Origin: an uncultured Roseovarius sp.
GTDB taxonomy: Bacteria > Pseudomonadota > Alphaproteobacteria > Rhodobacterales > Rhodobacteraceae
Assembly (NCBI RefSeq): GCF_913054395.1
Contig: NZ_CAJXIP010000006.1
Coordinates: forward strand, 1-51,285
Reading direction: 5' to 3'
Length of the DNA: 51,285 nt
Position 1 is the first letter of the stretch, and the number at the start of each line of letters is the position of its first letter. The translations under genes and the position numbers were made by a program. The notes below the pieces were generated by a model that was not told the DNA's origin, ran no database searches, and saw only the letters and a program-made list of their open reading frames with translations. Below are positions 26,086 to 36,495 of the stretch, in pieces.

Positions 26086-27483
26086 ATGATACCAGTCAGA
26101 GGATTCGAGGGCGCGCGGGTTGGCGTGCTTGGGCTTGGGCGATCGGGCCTGTCGGCGGCGCGGGCGCTGCGTGCGGGCGGCGCGGTGCCGGTCTGTTGGG
26201 ATGACAACCCCGAGGCGCGCGACAAAGCCGGGACCGAAGGCTTCGAGATCACCGAGCTTTCGCATCCGCGTGCCTTTGAGGATATCGCCTGCCTGATCGT
26301 CAGCCCCGGAATTCCGCACCTTTACCCTGCCCCCAACAAGGTGGTTGCCATCGCCCAGGAGGCGGGCGTGCCCGTCGACAACGATATCGGGCTGTTTTTC
26401 CGCTCGCTGGCCCTGCCGGAATGGAGCAGTTTCGACGTTGCGCCGCGGGTGATTGCGGTGACCGGGAGCAATGGCAAGTCCACGACCTCGGCGCTGATCC
26501 ATCATCTGTTGCTTGAGGCGGGCAAACCGGCGCAGCTTGCCGGGAATATTGGGCGCGGGGTGCTTGATCTTGATCCGCCGGGGGACGGCGGAATCGTGGT
26601 TCTTGAACTGTCGAGCTATCAGACCGACCTCGCGCGGGCGCTGACACCGGATGTGGCGGTGTTCACCAATTTCTCGGCCGATCATCTTGAGCGCCACGGC
26701 GGGCTTGGTGGGTATTTCGCCGCCAAGCGACGGCTCTTTGCCGAGGGCGGGCCGGACAGGGCCATCATCGGGGTGGACGAGGCCGAGGGCCGGTATCTTG
26801 CCGGGCAGCTCAGCGAGGGGCCAGCCGACGACCGGGTGATCCGGGTATCGGTCGAGCGCAGGCTTTCCGGTCCCGGCTGGACCGTGGGCGCGCGCAAGGG
26901 GTTTCTGAGCGAATATCGCAAGGGCAGGCAGGTGGGGTCGATTGATTTGCGCAATGTGCCCGGCCTGCCGGGGGCGCATAACCATCAGAACGCCTGTGCC
27001 GCCTATGCCGCCTGTCGCACGCTCGGGCTTGCGCCGCGGGTCATTGAGCAGGGCTTTGCCACATTCGCGGGCCTGCCGCACCGCAGTCAGAGAATTGCCG
27101 AAAAGGATGGCGTGATCTTCGTCAATGACAGCAAGGCAACCAATGTTGACAGCGCGCTCAAGGCCTTGCAGGCCTTCGCGAGTATTCGCTGGATCTGTGG
27201 CGGGCTCGAGAAAGAGGGCGGCCTTGCCGCGCTTGCCCCCGGCCTCGCGCATGTGCGCAAGGCCTATGTGATCGGGCGCGAGGCGGCGCATTTCGCACTT
27301 CAGCTTGAGGGGGTCGAGGCCGAGATCTGCACCGACATGGCGCAGGCGGTTCAAAGCGCGATGGCAGAGGCCGAACCCGGCGATGTGGTGCTTTTGGCCC
27401 CGGCTGCCGCGAGTTTTGATCAATATGACAATTTCGAGCAGCGCGGCGAGGATTTCATGGCCGAGGTCCGGCGACGGCTTTGA
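26086..27483 (+). CDS. murD: UDP-MurNAc-L-alanine:D-glutamate ligase
   Basis: MurD adds D-glutamate to UDP-MurNAc-L-Ala. The 465-residue chain begins with a Rossmann-like [13 protein letters not shown]. The ATP loop GSNGKST is at 127-133, and FVNDSKATN is typical of MurD. The gap to mraY is 76 bases without a terminator. The next gene downstream is on the opposite strand, so the forward transcript may end here. Confidence 0.96.
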   Translation: MIPVRGFEGARVGVLGLGRSGLSAARALRAGGAVPVCWDDNPEARDKAGTEGFEITELSHPRAFEDIACLIVSPGIPHLYPAPNKVVAIAQEAGVPVDNDIGLFFRSLALPEWSSFDVAPRVIAVTGSNGKSTTSALIHHLLLEAGKPAQLAGNIGRGVLDLDPPGDGGIVVLELSSYQTDLARALTPDVAVFTNFSADHLERHGGLGGYFAAKRRLFAEGGPDRAIIGVDEAEGRYLAGQLSEGPADDRVIRVSVERRLSGPGWTVGARKGFLSEYRKGRQVGSIDLRNVPGLPGAHNHQNACAAYAACRTLGLAPRVIEQGFATFAGLPHRSQRIAEKDGVIFVNDSKATNVDSALKALQAFASIRWICGGLEKEGGLAALAPGLAHVRKAYVIGREAAHFALQLEGVEAEICTDMAQAVQSAMAEAEPGDVVLLAPAAASFDQYDNFEQRGEDFMAEVRRRL

Positions 27484-27512
27484 GTGGTCAGCATACCCTG
27501 ATCCGGGCGAAA

Positions 27513-27536
27513 TGAGTATTTTTGCCAAGAAGAAGG
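27513..27536 (+). repeat. Intergenic repeat, partial copy C (tail only)
   Basis: TGAGTATTTTTGCCAAGAAG plus AAGG matches the tail part of copies A and B but lacks their hairpin. It ends directly at the stop codon of the minus-strand flavoprotein gene, the same placement as copy A relative to dtd. Confidence 0.6.
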
Positions 27537-28727
27537 TCAGGCGCGCGATTGGGTGATGGCGGTGCCAGCGGCCCAGCCCGAGGACCAGGCCCATTGGAAG
27601 TTGTAACCGCCAAGCCAGCCGGTGACATCGACCGCCTCGCCGATGAAGTAAAGCCCCGGCAGGTGGTTTGACATCATGGTTTTCGACGACAGCCCGCCGG
27701 TGTCGATACCGCCAAGGGTGACTTCGGCGGTGCGGTAGCCCTCTGATCCGGTGGGTTTGAGGGACCAGTGGCGCAACGCCGTCACGATCTCGCCCAGACG
27801 GGCATCGGATTGATCGGCCAGGTTGCCCGAGAGACCCAGGTGCGGTGTCAGGTGATCGACCAGCTTGGCGGGCAGGTGGCGCGCGAGTTCGGTGGTGAGA
27901 TTGCGGCGGCCTTGGGTCTGGCGTTGCCTGCGCAGGGAGTCAAACAGGCTGTTGGTCGGATCGAGGTCAAGCGTGATCGCCTCGCCCTCGTGCCAATAGG
28001 ACGAGATTTGCAGGATGGCGGGACCGGAGAGGCCGCGATGGGTGAACAGCACCGCCTCGTCAAAATGGGTTGCGCCGTGACCGACACGGGCGGGCAGGGC
28101 GACGCCCGAGAGCGGGGCAAATGGTGCGTCGGAAAAGGTCAGCGGCACCAGCGCGGGACGGGTCTCGGTCAGGGCATGGCCAAACTGGCGGGCAATGTCA
28201 TAGGCGAGGCCGGTGGCGCCCATTTTGGGGATGGATTTTCCGCCCGTGGCCACCACGAGATTGCGTGCGGTGATCGGTCGGCGGGTGCCCTCGCACTCCA
28301 GCGTGGCATGAAAGCGAGCACCGTCATGGGACAGGTCCACCAGCGAGGTGGCGAGCGCCAGGCGCGCCCCGGCGCGGGTCATCTCATCGCGCAGCATCGC
28401 CACGATCTGGGTGGCCTTGTCGTCGCAAAACAGCTGTCCCAGCGTTTTTTCGTGCCAGGCGATCCCGTGGCGCGCGATCAGGTCGATGAAATCCCATTGG
28501 GTATAGCGGCTGAGCGCGGATTTGCAGAAATGCGGATTCTGCGACAGGAAGTTTTCCGGCGCGGCGTGAAGGTTGGTGAAATTGCAGCGTCCGCCACCGG
28601 AAATGCGGATCTTTTCGCCGGGCGCGCGGGCGTGATCAATCACCAGAGTGTCGCCGCCCGCATGGGCCGCGCACATCATGCCGGCCGCACCGGCGCCAAG
28701 GATCAGGGTTTCGACCACCTTTGTCAT
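27537..28727 (-). CDS. HI0933/YhiN/BaiN-family FAD flavoprotein
   Basis: A 396-residue flavoprotein. The FAD-binding dinucleotide motif LILGAGAAGMMCA opens the chain. IRISGGGRCNFTN follows near residue 53, ATGGKSIPKMGATG comes mid-chain, and the C-terminus has GEAVDVTGWLGGYNFQWAWSSG, all typical of this family. Substrates are largely unknown; BaiN of gut clostridia acts on bile acids, which is not implied here. I chose the ATG at 28725-28727. It sits on the opposite strand inside the dcw cluster and breaks it into two transcripts. Confidence 0.88.
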   Translation of the reverse strand: MTKVVETLILGAGAAGMMCAAHAGGDTLVIDHARAPGEKIRISGGGRCNFTNLHAAPENFLSQNPHFCKSALSRYTQWDFIDLIARHGIAWHEKTLGQLFCDDKATQIVAMLRDEMTRAGARLALATSLVDLSHDGARFHATLECEGTRRPITARNLVVATGGKSIPKMGATGLAYDIARQFGHALTETRPALVPLTFSDAPFAPLSGVALPARVGHGATHFDEAVLFTHRGLSGPAILQISSYWHEGEAITLDLDPTNSLFDSLRRQRQTQGRRNLTTELARHLPAKLVDHLTPHLGLSGNLADQSDARLGEIVTALRHWSLKPTGSEGYRTAEVTLGGIDTGGLSSKTMMSNHLPGLYFIGEAVDVTGWLGGYNFQWAWSSGWAAGTAITQSRA

Positions 28728-28852
28728 GCTCGCGCAAAGACGCGAAATGCCGCCTATTGGCAAGGGGTTTAGACTGGCAATAATGCGAAAACAGCGCTAG
28801 ACTTGGCGTCAGACCCCGCAAAGGGGCGCAAGATATCAGAGGCGGCAGGCTT

Positions 28853-30016
28853 ATGACAGAGATGGTCTATGGGGCAGTGCCCCTGCGGGACGCAGAGCCC
28901 GTGATTCCGAAATGGTGGCGCACGATCGACAAGTGGTCGTTTTCCTGCGTGCTGATCCTCTTCGCTATCGGCATTCTTCTTGGGCTGGCGGCCTCGCCTC
29001 CTTTGGCCGAGAAGAACGGCTTTGATGCCTTTCATTATGTCCAGCGGCAGGCGGTTTTCGGTGGCCTGGCGCTTGTGGCGATGGTGCTGACCTCAATGAT
29101 GCGACCGGAACTTGTCCGTCGCCTTGCGGTGCTTGGGTTTCTCGCCGCCTTTGCCGCGCTCTTGCTGTTGCCGGTCTTTAGCACCGATTTCGGCAAGGGG
29201 GCCGTGCGCTGGTACAGTCTTGGCTTTGCGAGCGTGCAGCCCTCGGAGTTTCTCAAGCCTGCCTTCGTGGTGGTGGCCGCCTGGATGATGGCCGCAAGCC
29301 AGCAGATCAACGGGCCGCCGGGGCTTGGCTGGTCGTTCCTGCTGGCGATGGTGATCCTCGGATTCCTGGCGATGCAGCCCGATTTCGGGCAGGCGGCGCT
29401 GGTGCTGTTTGGCTGGGGGGTGATGTATTTCGTTGCCGGGGCGCCGATCATTCTGTTGCTGGTCATGGCGGGGGGCGTGGTCTTGTTCGGATCGCTGGCC
29501 TATTCCAACTCGGAGCATTTCGCGCGCCGCATTGACGGGTTCCTGTCGCCCGATATCGACCCGACGACGCAGCTTGGCTTTGCCACCAACGCGATCCGCG
29601 AGGGCGGGTTTTTCGGTGTGGGCGTCGGTGAGGGACAGGTGAAATGGTCGCTGCCCGATGCGCATACCGATTTCATCATCGCGGTTGCGGCCGAGGAATA
29701 CGGGCTTGTCCTCGTGCTTTGCATCATCGCGCTTTACGCGGGCATCGCGGTGCGCTCGTTCCTGCGGCTGATGCGCGAGCGTGATCCGTTCATCCGTCTT
29801 GCGGGCACCGGCCTTGTGGCGATGTTCGGCGCGCAGGCGATGATCAACATGGGCGTCGCGGTGCGGCTGTTGCCGGCCAAGGGCATGACCCTGCCATTCG
29901 TAAGCTATGGCGGCTCGTCGGTGGTGGCTGGCGGGATTGCGGTGGGCATGCTTCTGGCCTTCACCCGGACCCGCCCGCAGGGGCAGATCGGTGATATCCT
30001 CAGGGGGCGCAGATGA
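28853..30016 (+). CDS. ftsW: Septal peptidoglycan polymerase FtsW
   Basis: A SEDS-family glycosyltransferase that polymerises lipid II at the septum with FtsI. The 387-residue protein has about ten membrane helices and SEDS landmarks: [63 protein letters not shown] and the [10 protein letters not shown] segment. The divergent 125-base gap upstream must hold its promoter. The murG ATG overlaps its stop. Confidence 0.96.
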   Translation: MTEMVYGAVPLRDAEPVIPKWWRTIDKWSFSCVLILFAIGILLGLAASPPLAEKNGFDAFHYVQRQAVFGGLALVAMVLTSMMRPELVRRLAVLGFLAAFAALLLLPVFSTDFGKGAVRWYSLGFASVQPSEFLKPAFVVVAAWMMAASQQINGPPGLGWSFLLAMVILGFLAMQPDFGQAALVLFGWGVMYFVAGAPIILLLVMAGGVVLFGSLAYSNSEHFARRIDGFLSPDIDPTTQLGFATNAIREGGFFGVGVGEGQVKWSLPDAHTDFIIAVAAEEYGLVLVLCIIALYAGIAVRSFLRLMRERDPFIRLAGTGLVAMFGAQAMINMGVAVRLLPAKGMTLPFVSYGGSSVVAGGIAVGMLLAFTRTRPQGQIGDILRGRR

Positions 30017-31119
30017 GCGGGCGCAAGCCGCTTCTGGTGATCGCGGCGGGCGGTACGGGCGGGCATATGTTTCCCGCTCAGGCGCTTGCCGAGGTGATGC
30101 TGCGCCGGGGCTGGCGGGTCAAGCTGTCGACCGATGCGCGCGGTGCGCGCTATACCGGCGGCTTCCCGCATTCGGTCGAGATCGAGCAGGTGGCAAGCGC
30201 CACCTTTGCCCGTGGCGGAGTGATCAACAAGCTGTTGGCGCCTCTGCATATTCTGGGCGGCATCATCGGTGCAGGCATCCGCATGATGGGCGACAGGCCC
30301 GCGGTCGTGGTCGGCTTTGGCGGTTATCCAAGTATCCCGGCACTGGCGGCGGCATGGATCCTGCGCCGCCCGCGCATGGTGCACGAACAGAACGGCGTGT
30401 TGGGTCGGGTCAACAGGATATTTGCAAAGCGTGTCGACCGGGTGGCCTGTGGCACCTGGCCCACCGATCTTCCCGAGGGCGTCGAGGGTGTTTACGTGGG
30501 CAACCCGGTGCGCGCCGCGGTGCTTGAGCGGGCCGGGGCGGGGTATATCGCGCCGGGCGATTACCCGATGTCCATTCTTGTGATCGGCGGAAGCCAGGGC
30601 GCGCGCATCCTGTCGGATGTGGTGCCCCCCGCGATTGCCGAACTGCCCAGTGACATGCTGCGCAATGTCCGCGTCAGCCATCAGGCCCGCGACGAAGACG
30701 GCGACCGGGTGGCGCAGTATTACGCCGATCAGGGGATTGATGCTGATGTTCAGCCGTTCTTTCGCGATGTCCCGCGCCGCATGTCCGAGGCCCAGCTTGT
30801 CATCAGCCGCGCCGGTGCAAGCAGCGTCGCCGACATTAGCGTGATTGGCCGCCCCTCGATCCTGATCCCCTATGCGGCGGCGACGGGCGATCATCAGCAG
30901 GCCAACGCGCGTGGCCTGACCGAGGCGGGGGCGGCAATCCTGATCCCCGAAAAGCGGCTTGAGGTTTCCACGCTTTCAGAGCAGATAGCCGCGGTGCTGA
31001 GCAATCCGCAGGGCGCCATGATGATGTCGCAGGCGGCACTTGGCTGCGCACAGCCCGATGCGCCCCGGCATCTTGCGGATATGGTCGAGGAACTTGCGAA
31101 TAAAGGTGTCGCCGAATGA
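30013..31119 (+). CDS. murG: Lipid II-forming GlcNAc transferase
   Basis: MurG adds GlcNAc to lipid I on the inner face of the membrane. The 368-residue GT28 protein has GGTGGHMFP at 13-21, [26 protein letters not shown] and the donor-site GGSQGAR. Overlaps of 4 bases with ftsW and murC indicate tight coupling. Confidence 0.97.
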   Translation: MSGRKPLLVIAAGGTGGHMFPAQALAEVMLRRGWRVKLSTDARGARYTGGFPHSVEIEQVASATFARGGVINKLLAPLHILGGIIGAGIRMMGDRPAVVVGFGGYPSIPALAAAWILRRPRMVHEQNGVLGRVNRIFAKRVDRVACGTWPTDLPEGVEGVYVGNPVRAAVLERAGAGYIAPGDYPMSILVIGGSQGARILSDVVPPAIAELPSDMLRNVRVSHQARDEDGDRVAQYYADQGIDADVQPFFRDVPRRMSEAQLVISRAGASSVADISVIGRPSILIPYAAATGDHQQANARGLTEAGAAILIPEKRLEVSTLSEQIAAVLSNPQGAMMMSQAALGCAQPDAPRHLADMVEELANKGVAE

Positions 31120-32513
31120 ATGCAGCAACCAAGCTTCCGGGCGATGTCGGCCCGATCCATTTTGTCGGGATCGGCGGCATCGGCATGTCGGGTATAGCAG
31201 AGGTCTTGCTGAACCACGGCTATACGGTGCAGGGCAGCGACCTCAAGCGTTCGAAGATCACCGACCGGCTTGCCGAACGGGGCGCGACCATCTTTGAAGG
31301 TCAGCGCGCCGAAAACCTTGCGGCGGCAGAGGTCGTGGTTATTTCTTCCGCGATCAAGCCCGGTAATCCCGAGTTGGATCAGGCCCGCCTGCGCGGTCTT
31401 CCGGTTGTGCGCCGCGCCGAGATGCTGGCCGAGCTGATGCGCCTGAAATCCAACATCGCCGTGGCCGGGACCCATGGCAAGACCACCACCACGACGCTGG
31501 TGGCGGAATTGCTGGTGGCGGGCGGCATCGACCCGACGGTGATCAATGGCGGTATCATCCACGCCTATGGCAGCAATGCACGCATGGGCGAGGGCGAATG
31601 GATGGTGGTCGAGGCCGATGAAAGTGACGGCACCTTCAACCGCCTTCCGGCGACCATCGCCATCGTCACCAATATCGACCCCGAGCATATGGAGCATTGG
31701 GGCACCGAAGAGGCGCTTCACAAGGGCTTTCTCGATTTCGTCAGCAATATCCCGTTCTACGGGCTGGCGGTCTGTTGCACCGATGACCCGGATGTTCAGG
31801 TACTTGTCGGCAAGATCACCGACCGGCGGGTGGTGACCTATGGCTTTAACGCCCAGGCCGATGTGCGCGCGGTCAATCTTACCTACAAGGCCGGTGTCGC
31901 ACATTTCGATATCCTGCTTCAGGGCGAGGGCAAAAAGATTGAAGGCTGCTCGCTGCCGATGCCGGGCGATCACAACGTCAGCAACGCGCTGAGCGCGGTT
32001 GCCGTGGCGCGTCACCTGGGCATGAAGGGCGATGAAATCCGCAAGGCCCTGGCCGCGTTCGGCGGTGTCAATCGCCGCTTCACCCGCGTGGGGGAGGTCA
32101 ACGGCGTGACCATCATCGACGATTACGGTCATCACCCGACCGAGATCACGGCCGTGCTCAGGGCAGCGCGCCAGGCCACCGAAGGGCGCATCATCGCCGT
32201 GCATCAGCCGCACCGCTATTCCCGCCTGCATTCCCTGTTTGAGGATTTCTGCGCCTGCTTCAACGAGGCCGATGTCGTGGGCATTGCCGAAGTGTATGCG
32301 GCCGGCGAAGAGCCGATCGAGGGCGCAAGCCGCGATGATCTTGTGGCCGGTCTAATCCGCCATGGCCATCGCCACGCCCATGCGGTCAAGGATGAAGACG
32401 ACCTTGAGCGGCTGGTGCGCGCCGAGGCCCGGCCCGGCGATATGGTGGTCTGTCTCGGGGCCGGCACGATCAGCACATGGGCCAATAACCTGCCGGGGCG
32501 TTTGAAGGGATAA
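31116..32513 (+). CDS. murC: UDP-MurNAc:L-alanine ligase
   Basis: MurC starts the stem peptide by adding L-alanine. The 465-residue chain has the Rossmann [12 protein letters not shown] near 18-29 and the ATP loop GTHGKTTTT at 118-126. [11 protein letters not shown] and [10 protein letters not shown] are also present, all MurC-specific. The ATG overlaps the murG stop. An APC permease gene begins only 5 bases after the stop, instead of murB. Confidence 0.97.
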   Translation: MNAATKLPGDVGPIHFVGIGGIGMSGIAEVLLNHGYTVQGSDLKRSKITDRLAERGATIFEGQRAENLAAAEVVVISSAIKPGNPELDQARLRGLPVVRRAEMLAELMRLKSNIAVAGTHGKTTTTTLVAELLVAGGIDPTVINGGIIHAYGSNARMGEGEWMVVEADESDGTFNRLPATIAIVTNIDPEHMEHWGTEEALHKGFLDFVSNIPFYGLAVCCTDDPDVQVLVGKITDRRVVTYGFNAQADVRAVNLTYKAGVAHFDILLQGEGKKIEGCSLPMPGDHNVSNALSAVAVARHLGMKGDEIRKALAAFGGVNRRFTRVGEVNGVTIIDDYGHHPTEITAVLRAARQATEGRIIAVHQPHRYSRLHSLFEDFCACFNEADVVGIAEVYAAGEEPIEGASRDDLVAGLIRHGHRHAHAVKDEDDLERLVRAEARPGDMVVCLGAGTISTWANNLPGRLKG

Positions 32514-32518
32514 CCTCG

Positions 32519-33712
32519 ATGCCAGAAGCCCTAAAGCGCCGGATCGGCCCTGGTCTTTTGACCGCCTACGGGATCGGCATCATGGTGGGCGCTGGTATCT
32601 ATGTCCTGACCGGGGCCGCCGCTGGCGAGGCGGGCATGTGGGCGCCGGTAGCCTTCCTGCTGGCCGCCCTGGTCGCGGTGCCGACGGCGCTGTCGTTTTC
32701 CGAATTGTCCGCCCGCATCCCCGAGGCCGCCGGTGACAGCTCTTATGTCGAGATCGGATTGCAGGCGCATTGGCTTGCTGTTGGTGTTGGCATGATCAAC
32801 GTCGTCGCGGGCACCGTCGCCGCCGCGGCGGTTCTGCGCGGTGGGGTGGGCTATCTCACCTCGATCATCGACATCCCTTTTGCGGTGGCGGTGATCGGCC
32901 TTGGCATCGCGCTCACCGGGGTGGCGATTATCGGCGTTCTCGAAAGCCTTGCCCTTGCCGCGATCCTGACCGTGATCGAAGTGGTCGGACTTGTCCTTGT
33001 CATCGGCGCCGGAGTTGCGGCCGAGCCTGTGGCGGACTGGGTCCTGCCCTTGCCGACACCTGAATGGAACGGCGTGGCGGCGGCAACGCTTTTTGCGGTG
33101 TTTGCCTTTATCGGCTTTGACGACATGGTCAACATGGCCGAAGAGGTGCGCGCGCCCGCGCGCAACATGCCGCGCGCAATTCTTTACGCGCTCGGGATCA
33201 CCGCGATCCTTTATGCCATGGTATCGCTGGCGGCGGTGCGCTCGGTCCCGCGCGAGGTGCTTGGTGCCTCGGAACGCCCGCTGGCGCTTGTCTGGGAGGC
33301 CGGGACAGGCACAAGCCCGGTGTTTCTCTCGGCGATTGCCGTGGCGGCGGCGCTCAACGGCGTGCTGGCGCAGATCGTAATGGCCAGCCGGGTGCTCTTT
33401 GGTCTTGGCCGACGCTCGCCGCAGTTTGCGCTTTTTTATCACGCCCATCCGCGCTTTGGTACGCCGGTGCTGGCCTCGGTCCTGATCGGCGCGGTGGTGA
33501 TCGCCTCGGCGCTTACCCTGCCGGTGGCGGTGCTGGCCGAGGTGACGACGCTGGCGCTTTTGATCGTCTTTGCCATCGTCAATGCCGCCCTGATCGGCCT
33601 GAAGCGACGCCAGCCCGATGTCGGCTTTTCGGTCGGTGCCTGGGTGCCATGGGCGGGCATTATCCTGAGCCTCGGCTGCTTTGCGGCCTCTGTCGCGGGG
33701 CGCATGACATGA
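32519..33712 (+). CDS. APC-superfamily amino acid permease
   Basis: A 397-residue inner-membrane transporter with about eleven to twelve hydrophobic segments. The APC substrate-binding signature GIGIMVGAGIYVLTG lies in helix 1. FAVFAFIGFDDMVNMAEEVRAPARNMPRA in the middle matches the helix 6 region. The substrate cannot be told. It is spaced 5 bases from murC and its stop overlaps the DUF2484 start, so it is co-transcribed with cell-wall genes. A role in supplying or recycling amino acids is only a guess. Confidence 0.9.
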   Translation: MPEALKRRIGPGLLTAYGIGIMVGAGIYVLTGAAAGEAGMWAPVAFLLAALVAVPTALSFSELSARIPEAAGDSSYVEIGLQAHWLAVGVGMINVVAGTVAAAAVLRGGVGYLTSIIDIPFAVAVIGLGIALTGVAIIGVLESLALAAILTVIEVVGLVLVIGAGVAAEPVADWVLPLPTPEWNGVAAATLFAVFAFIGFDDMVNMAEEVRAPARNMPRAILYALGITAILYAMVSLAAVRSVPREVLGASERPLALVWEAGTGTSPVFLSAIAVAAALNGVLAQIVMASRVLFGLGRRSPQFALFYHAHPRFGTPVLASVLIGAVVIASALTLPVAVLAEVTTLALLIVFAIVNAALIGLKRRQPDVGFSVGAWVPWAGIILSLGCFAASVAGRMT

Positions 33713-33963
33713 GCCTGTCGCTTCTGATCGCAAGCCTGTGGGTGCTGGCCGCCACCATCGTCGCGCTGTTGCCGATGCGGTGGCAATATGTGCCCGGCCT
33801 GACCCTTTTGATCCTTGCGCCGCTGGTGATCGGCTTTGCCGGATATCAGCACGGCTGGCTTGTTGCCCTTGGCGGCGTGTTTGCGCTTGTCTCGATGTTC
33901 CGCCGCCCGCTCCGCTTTGCCATTGCCCGGCTGCGTGGCCAGAATCCGGAGGTTCCGAAATGA
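33709..33963 (+). CDS. DUF2484 small membrane protein, copy 1
   Basis: An 84-residue protein with two or three hydrophobic helices (MSLSLLIASLWVLAATIVALLP.. and LTLLILAPLVIGFAGYQHGW) and a basic tail. DUF2484 members lie between murC and murB in many Rhodobacterales. Role unknown. The ATG overlaps the permease stop; a longer frame starting at 33649 is rejected. Confidence 0.8.
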   Translation: MSLSLLIASLWVLAATIVALLPMRWQYVPGLTLLILAPLVIGFAGYQHGWLVALGGVFALVSMFRRPLRFAIARLRGQNPEVPK

Positions 33964-34205
33964 CCCTGTCCCTGTTGCTTGCCTGTCTCTGGGCTTTCCT
34001 GGCCAATATCCTGGCGATGCTGCCAAGCCGCGACAACCTCTGGCGGCGCGCCTATTTCCTGATTGCGATCGGGGTGCCGATTTTGGGGTATGTCACCTGG
34101 CAGAACGGGCCTTGGGTCGGGCTGTTGGTGCTGGCGGCGGGGATGAGCATCCTGCGCTGGCCGATCATCTATCTGGCCCGCTGGATCAGGCGCGCGGTAA
34201 AATAG
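33960..34205 (+). CDS. DUF2484 small membrane protein, copy 2
   Basis: An 81-residue paralogue of the gene before it. Both start with MxLSLLxAxLWxxxANIxAxLP-like sequence and end in a basic RWIRRA-type tail. The ATG overlaps the previous stop (ATGA). A tandem duplication, or two divergent sister genes, is apparent. Function unknown. Confidence 0.78.
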   Translation: MTLSLLLACLWAFLANILAMLPSRDNLWRRAYFLIAIGVPILGYVTWQNGPWVGLLVLAAGMSILRWPIIYLARWIRRAVK

Positions 34206-34208
34206 GCC

Positions 34209-34482
34209 GTGTTGAACGCCCTCTTTCTTTTGGCGGCCCTCATTGCGGTGCTGTCGGGTTGGCGCCTGGGATACCGCAAGAAGTATCGCCGCAATACTTA
34301 TGGGCGGAGCGGCGGCCTGCCTTGCGGCGACCTTCCTGCTTGTCGAGGTGCTTCGGTTTCCCGATGCAACGCTAATCATGGCGGTTGTGGCCTTCTCCTC
34401 GCTGGGTGTTCTGCTCGGATCGGTGATCGGTGTCTCTCTCGGCTGGCTTGCGACAACGCTGAAAGAACGGTTGAGGGGCTGA
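34209..34482 (+). pseudogene. Small membrane protein gene with an apparent frameshift
   Basis: From GTG 34209 the frame encodes a membrane helix (MLNALFLLAALIAVLSGWRLGYRKKYRR). It then loses sense, becoming Cys/Gly-rich. In the +1 frame, membrane sequence continues from about 34294 (ILMGGAAACLAATFLLVEVLRF..) to a stop at 34482, with two more helices. Joined, this gives about 90 residues with three helices. A 6-bp inverted repeat AAGTAT/ATACTT (34281-34299) sits at the switch. It could be a true mutation, a sequencing error, or two separate frames (the second from ATG 34300, without a ribosome site). Confidence 0.5.
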
Positions 34483-34585
34483 GCGGCACAGCCATGGTGA
34501 TCCCGCCGGGTCGCGCGCCCTGGGGCGACGACGGGGGCGGAGATGGGGCTTTACCTCAAGGCCAAGCCGGGGCAAAAGCCAATCC

Positions 34586-35512
34586 ATGACTGAATTGCCG
34601 CAAACGCGGGGCAAGCTGACCCCGAACCGTCCGTTGTCCGATCTGACATGGCTGCGCGTGGGCGGGCCTGCGGATTGGCTGTTTCAGCCCGCCGATACCG
34701 AGGATCTGGCGCAGTTTCTCGGAGCACTCAACAGCGACATCGCGGTTTTCCCGATCGGGGTGGGCAGCAACCTGATCGTGCGCGATGGCGGGTTGCGGGC
34801 GGTGGTGATCCGGCTTGGGCGCGGCTTTAACGGGATCGAGATCGAGGGCACCCGCGTTACCGCGGGCGCGGCGGCGCTTGATGCGCATGTGGCGCGCCGG
34901 GCGGCGGATGCGGGGCTTGACCTTACCTTCCTGCGCACCATCCCCGGCGCGATTGGCGGTGCCGTGCGGATGAACGCGGGCTGTTATGGCCACTATACGG
35001 CGGATCATTTCGTCAGCGCCGAGGCGGTGACGCGCGAGGGCAAGCGGGTCACCCTCACGCCACAAGACCTCAACTTTCAATACCGTCAGAGCGATTTACC
35101 CGTAGGGTGGGTGATAACCCACGCCACTTTTGAGGCCCCCAAGGGCGTACCCGAAGAGCTTCATGCGCGGATGGCCGCGCAGCTTGCCAAGCGCGACGAG
35201 ACCCAGCCCACAAAAGAGCGCAGCGCCGGAAGCACCTTTCGCAATCCGGCGGGGTTCAGCTCGACCGGACGCGCCGATGACGTGCATGATCTGAAGGCCT
35301 GGAAGGTGATCGACGAGGCCGGTCTGCGCGGCGCGCGCCGTGGCGGAGCGCAGATGAGCGAGAAACACCCGAATTTCCTGATCAATGCGGGTGGCGCCAC
35401 CGCTGCCGATCTTGAAGGATTGGGCGAAGAGGTGCGAAAAAGGGTTTTCCAAAACAGTGGAATAGAGTTACACTGGGAAATCATGAGGGTCGGCGAAACG
35501 ACCCCGGCGTAA
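34586..35512 (+). CDS. murB: UDP-N-acetylenolpyruvoylglucosamine reductase
   Basis: MurB reduces UDP-GlcNAc-enolpyruvate to UDP-MurNAc with FAD and NADPH. The 308-residue chain has [29 protein letters not shown] for FAD binding and the catalytic-serine motif GSTFRNP (Ser216). The ending matches the shorter MurB class. It lies 103 bases after the frameshifted gene. Confidence 0.96.
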   Translation: MTELPQTRGKLTPNRPLSDLTWLRVGGPADWLFQPADTEDLAQFLGALNSDIAVFPIGVGSNLIVRDGGLRAVVIRLGRGFNGIEIEGTRVTAGAAALDAHVARRAADAGLDLTFLRTIPGAIGGAVRMNAGCYGHYTADHFVSAEAVTREGKRVTLTPQDLNFQYRQSDLPVGWVITHATFEAPKGVPEELHARMAAQLAKRDETQPTKERSAGSTFRNPAGFSSTGRADDVHDLKAWKVIDEAGLRGARRGGAQMSEKHPNFLINAGGATAADLEGLGEEVRKRVFQNSGIELHWEIMRVGETTPA

Positions 35513-35574
35513 GCCATTCAGGCAGATAACAAATAACATGGGTCGCAAACAGGCCCGGGACATTGAGGCACAAG

Positions 35575-36495
35575 GTGGTTCGTTCGAGCAGGACAACCCC
35601 GAAAGTGGCGGTGATAATGGGCGGCCCCTCGGCAGAGCGCGAGGTGTCCCTCTCGTCAGGACGTGAATGCGCCGCCGCATTGAGGGAAGCAGGCTATGAC
35701 GTGGTAGAGGTTGACGCCGGCCACGATCTTTTCACACGTTTGGAAGATGTTGCGCCGGATGTGGTGTTCAACGCCCTGCATGGCCGCTGGGGGGAAGACG
35801 GTTGTGTTCAGGGCCTGCTGGAATGGATGCGGATGCCCTATACGCATTCCGGCGTTCTGGCCTCGGCACTTGCCATGGACAAGGACAAGACCAAGGCGGC
35901 TTACCGCGCGGCGGGCCTTCCGGTGGTCGATAGCGTTCTGGCAGGTAAGGCCGATGTAAGTGCCGCGCATGTGATGGCGCCGCCCTATGTGGTCAAACCC
36001 TATAACGAGGGGTCCTCGGTCGGGGTGTACCTTGTGCATGAAGCCGCCAATGCGCCGCCACAACTTTCGGATGACATGCCCGATCTGGTGATGGTCGAGG
36101 CCTTTGCGCCGGGTCGCGAACTGACCACCACCGTGATGGGGGATCGGGCGCTGACGGTGACCGACATCCTGACCGATGGCTGGTACGACTATGACGCCAA
36201 GTACAAGCCGGGCGGTTCGCGCCACGTGGTGCCCGCCGATATCCCGCAAGAGATTTTCAACGCCTGCATGGAGTACGCCCTCAGCGCGCATCAGGTTCTG
36301 GGGTGTCGCGGTCTAAGTCGCACCGATTTTCGCTGGGACGAGGCGCGCGGGCTTGACGGCCTGATCCTGCTTGAAACCAACACGCAACCGGGCATGACCC
36401 CCACATCGCTTAGCCCGGAACAGGCGCAGGTCGCGGGCATTTCCTTTCCCGAGTTGTGCCGCTGGATGGTCGAGGACGCTTCATGCAACAGGTGA
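35575..36495 (+). CDS. ddl: D-alanine:D-alanine ligase
   Basis: Ddl joins two D-alanines with ATP for the murein pentapeptide. The 306-residue ATP-grasp protein shows [40 protein letters not shown] and [14 protein letters not shown] chose the GTG at 35575, with GAGG six bases upstream, over a TTG at 35563. ftsQ begins 13 bases before its stop. Confidence 0.96.
   Translation: MVRSSRTTPKVAVIMGGPSAEREVSLSSGRECAAALREAGYDVVEVDAGHDLFTRLEDVAPDVVFNALHGRWGEDGCVQGLLEWMRMPYTHSGVLASALAMDKDKTKAAYRAAGLPVVDSVLAGKADVSAAHVMAPPYVVKPYNEGSSVGVYLVHEAANAPPQLSDDMPDLVMVEAFAPGRELTTTVMGDRALTVTDILTDGWYDYDAKYKPGGSRHVVPADIPQEIFNACMEYALSAHQVLGCRGLSRTDFRWDEARGLDGLILLETNTQPGMTPTSLSPEQAQVAGISFPELCRWMVEDASCNR

Noticed and set aside
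34494..34589. 31-codon frame starting [16 protein letters not shown] and overlapping the murB start
   Set aside because: The ATGA overlap is suggestive, but there is no ribosome site and the product is Gly/Pro-rich without a recognisable fold. It is probably chance in GC-rich sequence.
35538..35666. 42-codon plus-strand frame overlapping the ddl start
   Set aside because: No ribosome site, and it reads into ddl in another frame. Ddl has clear motifs.
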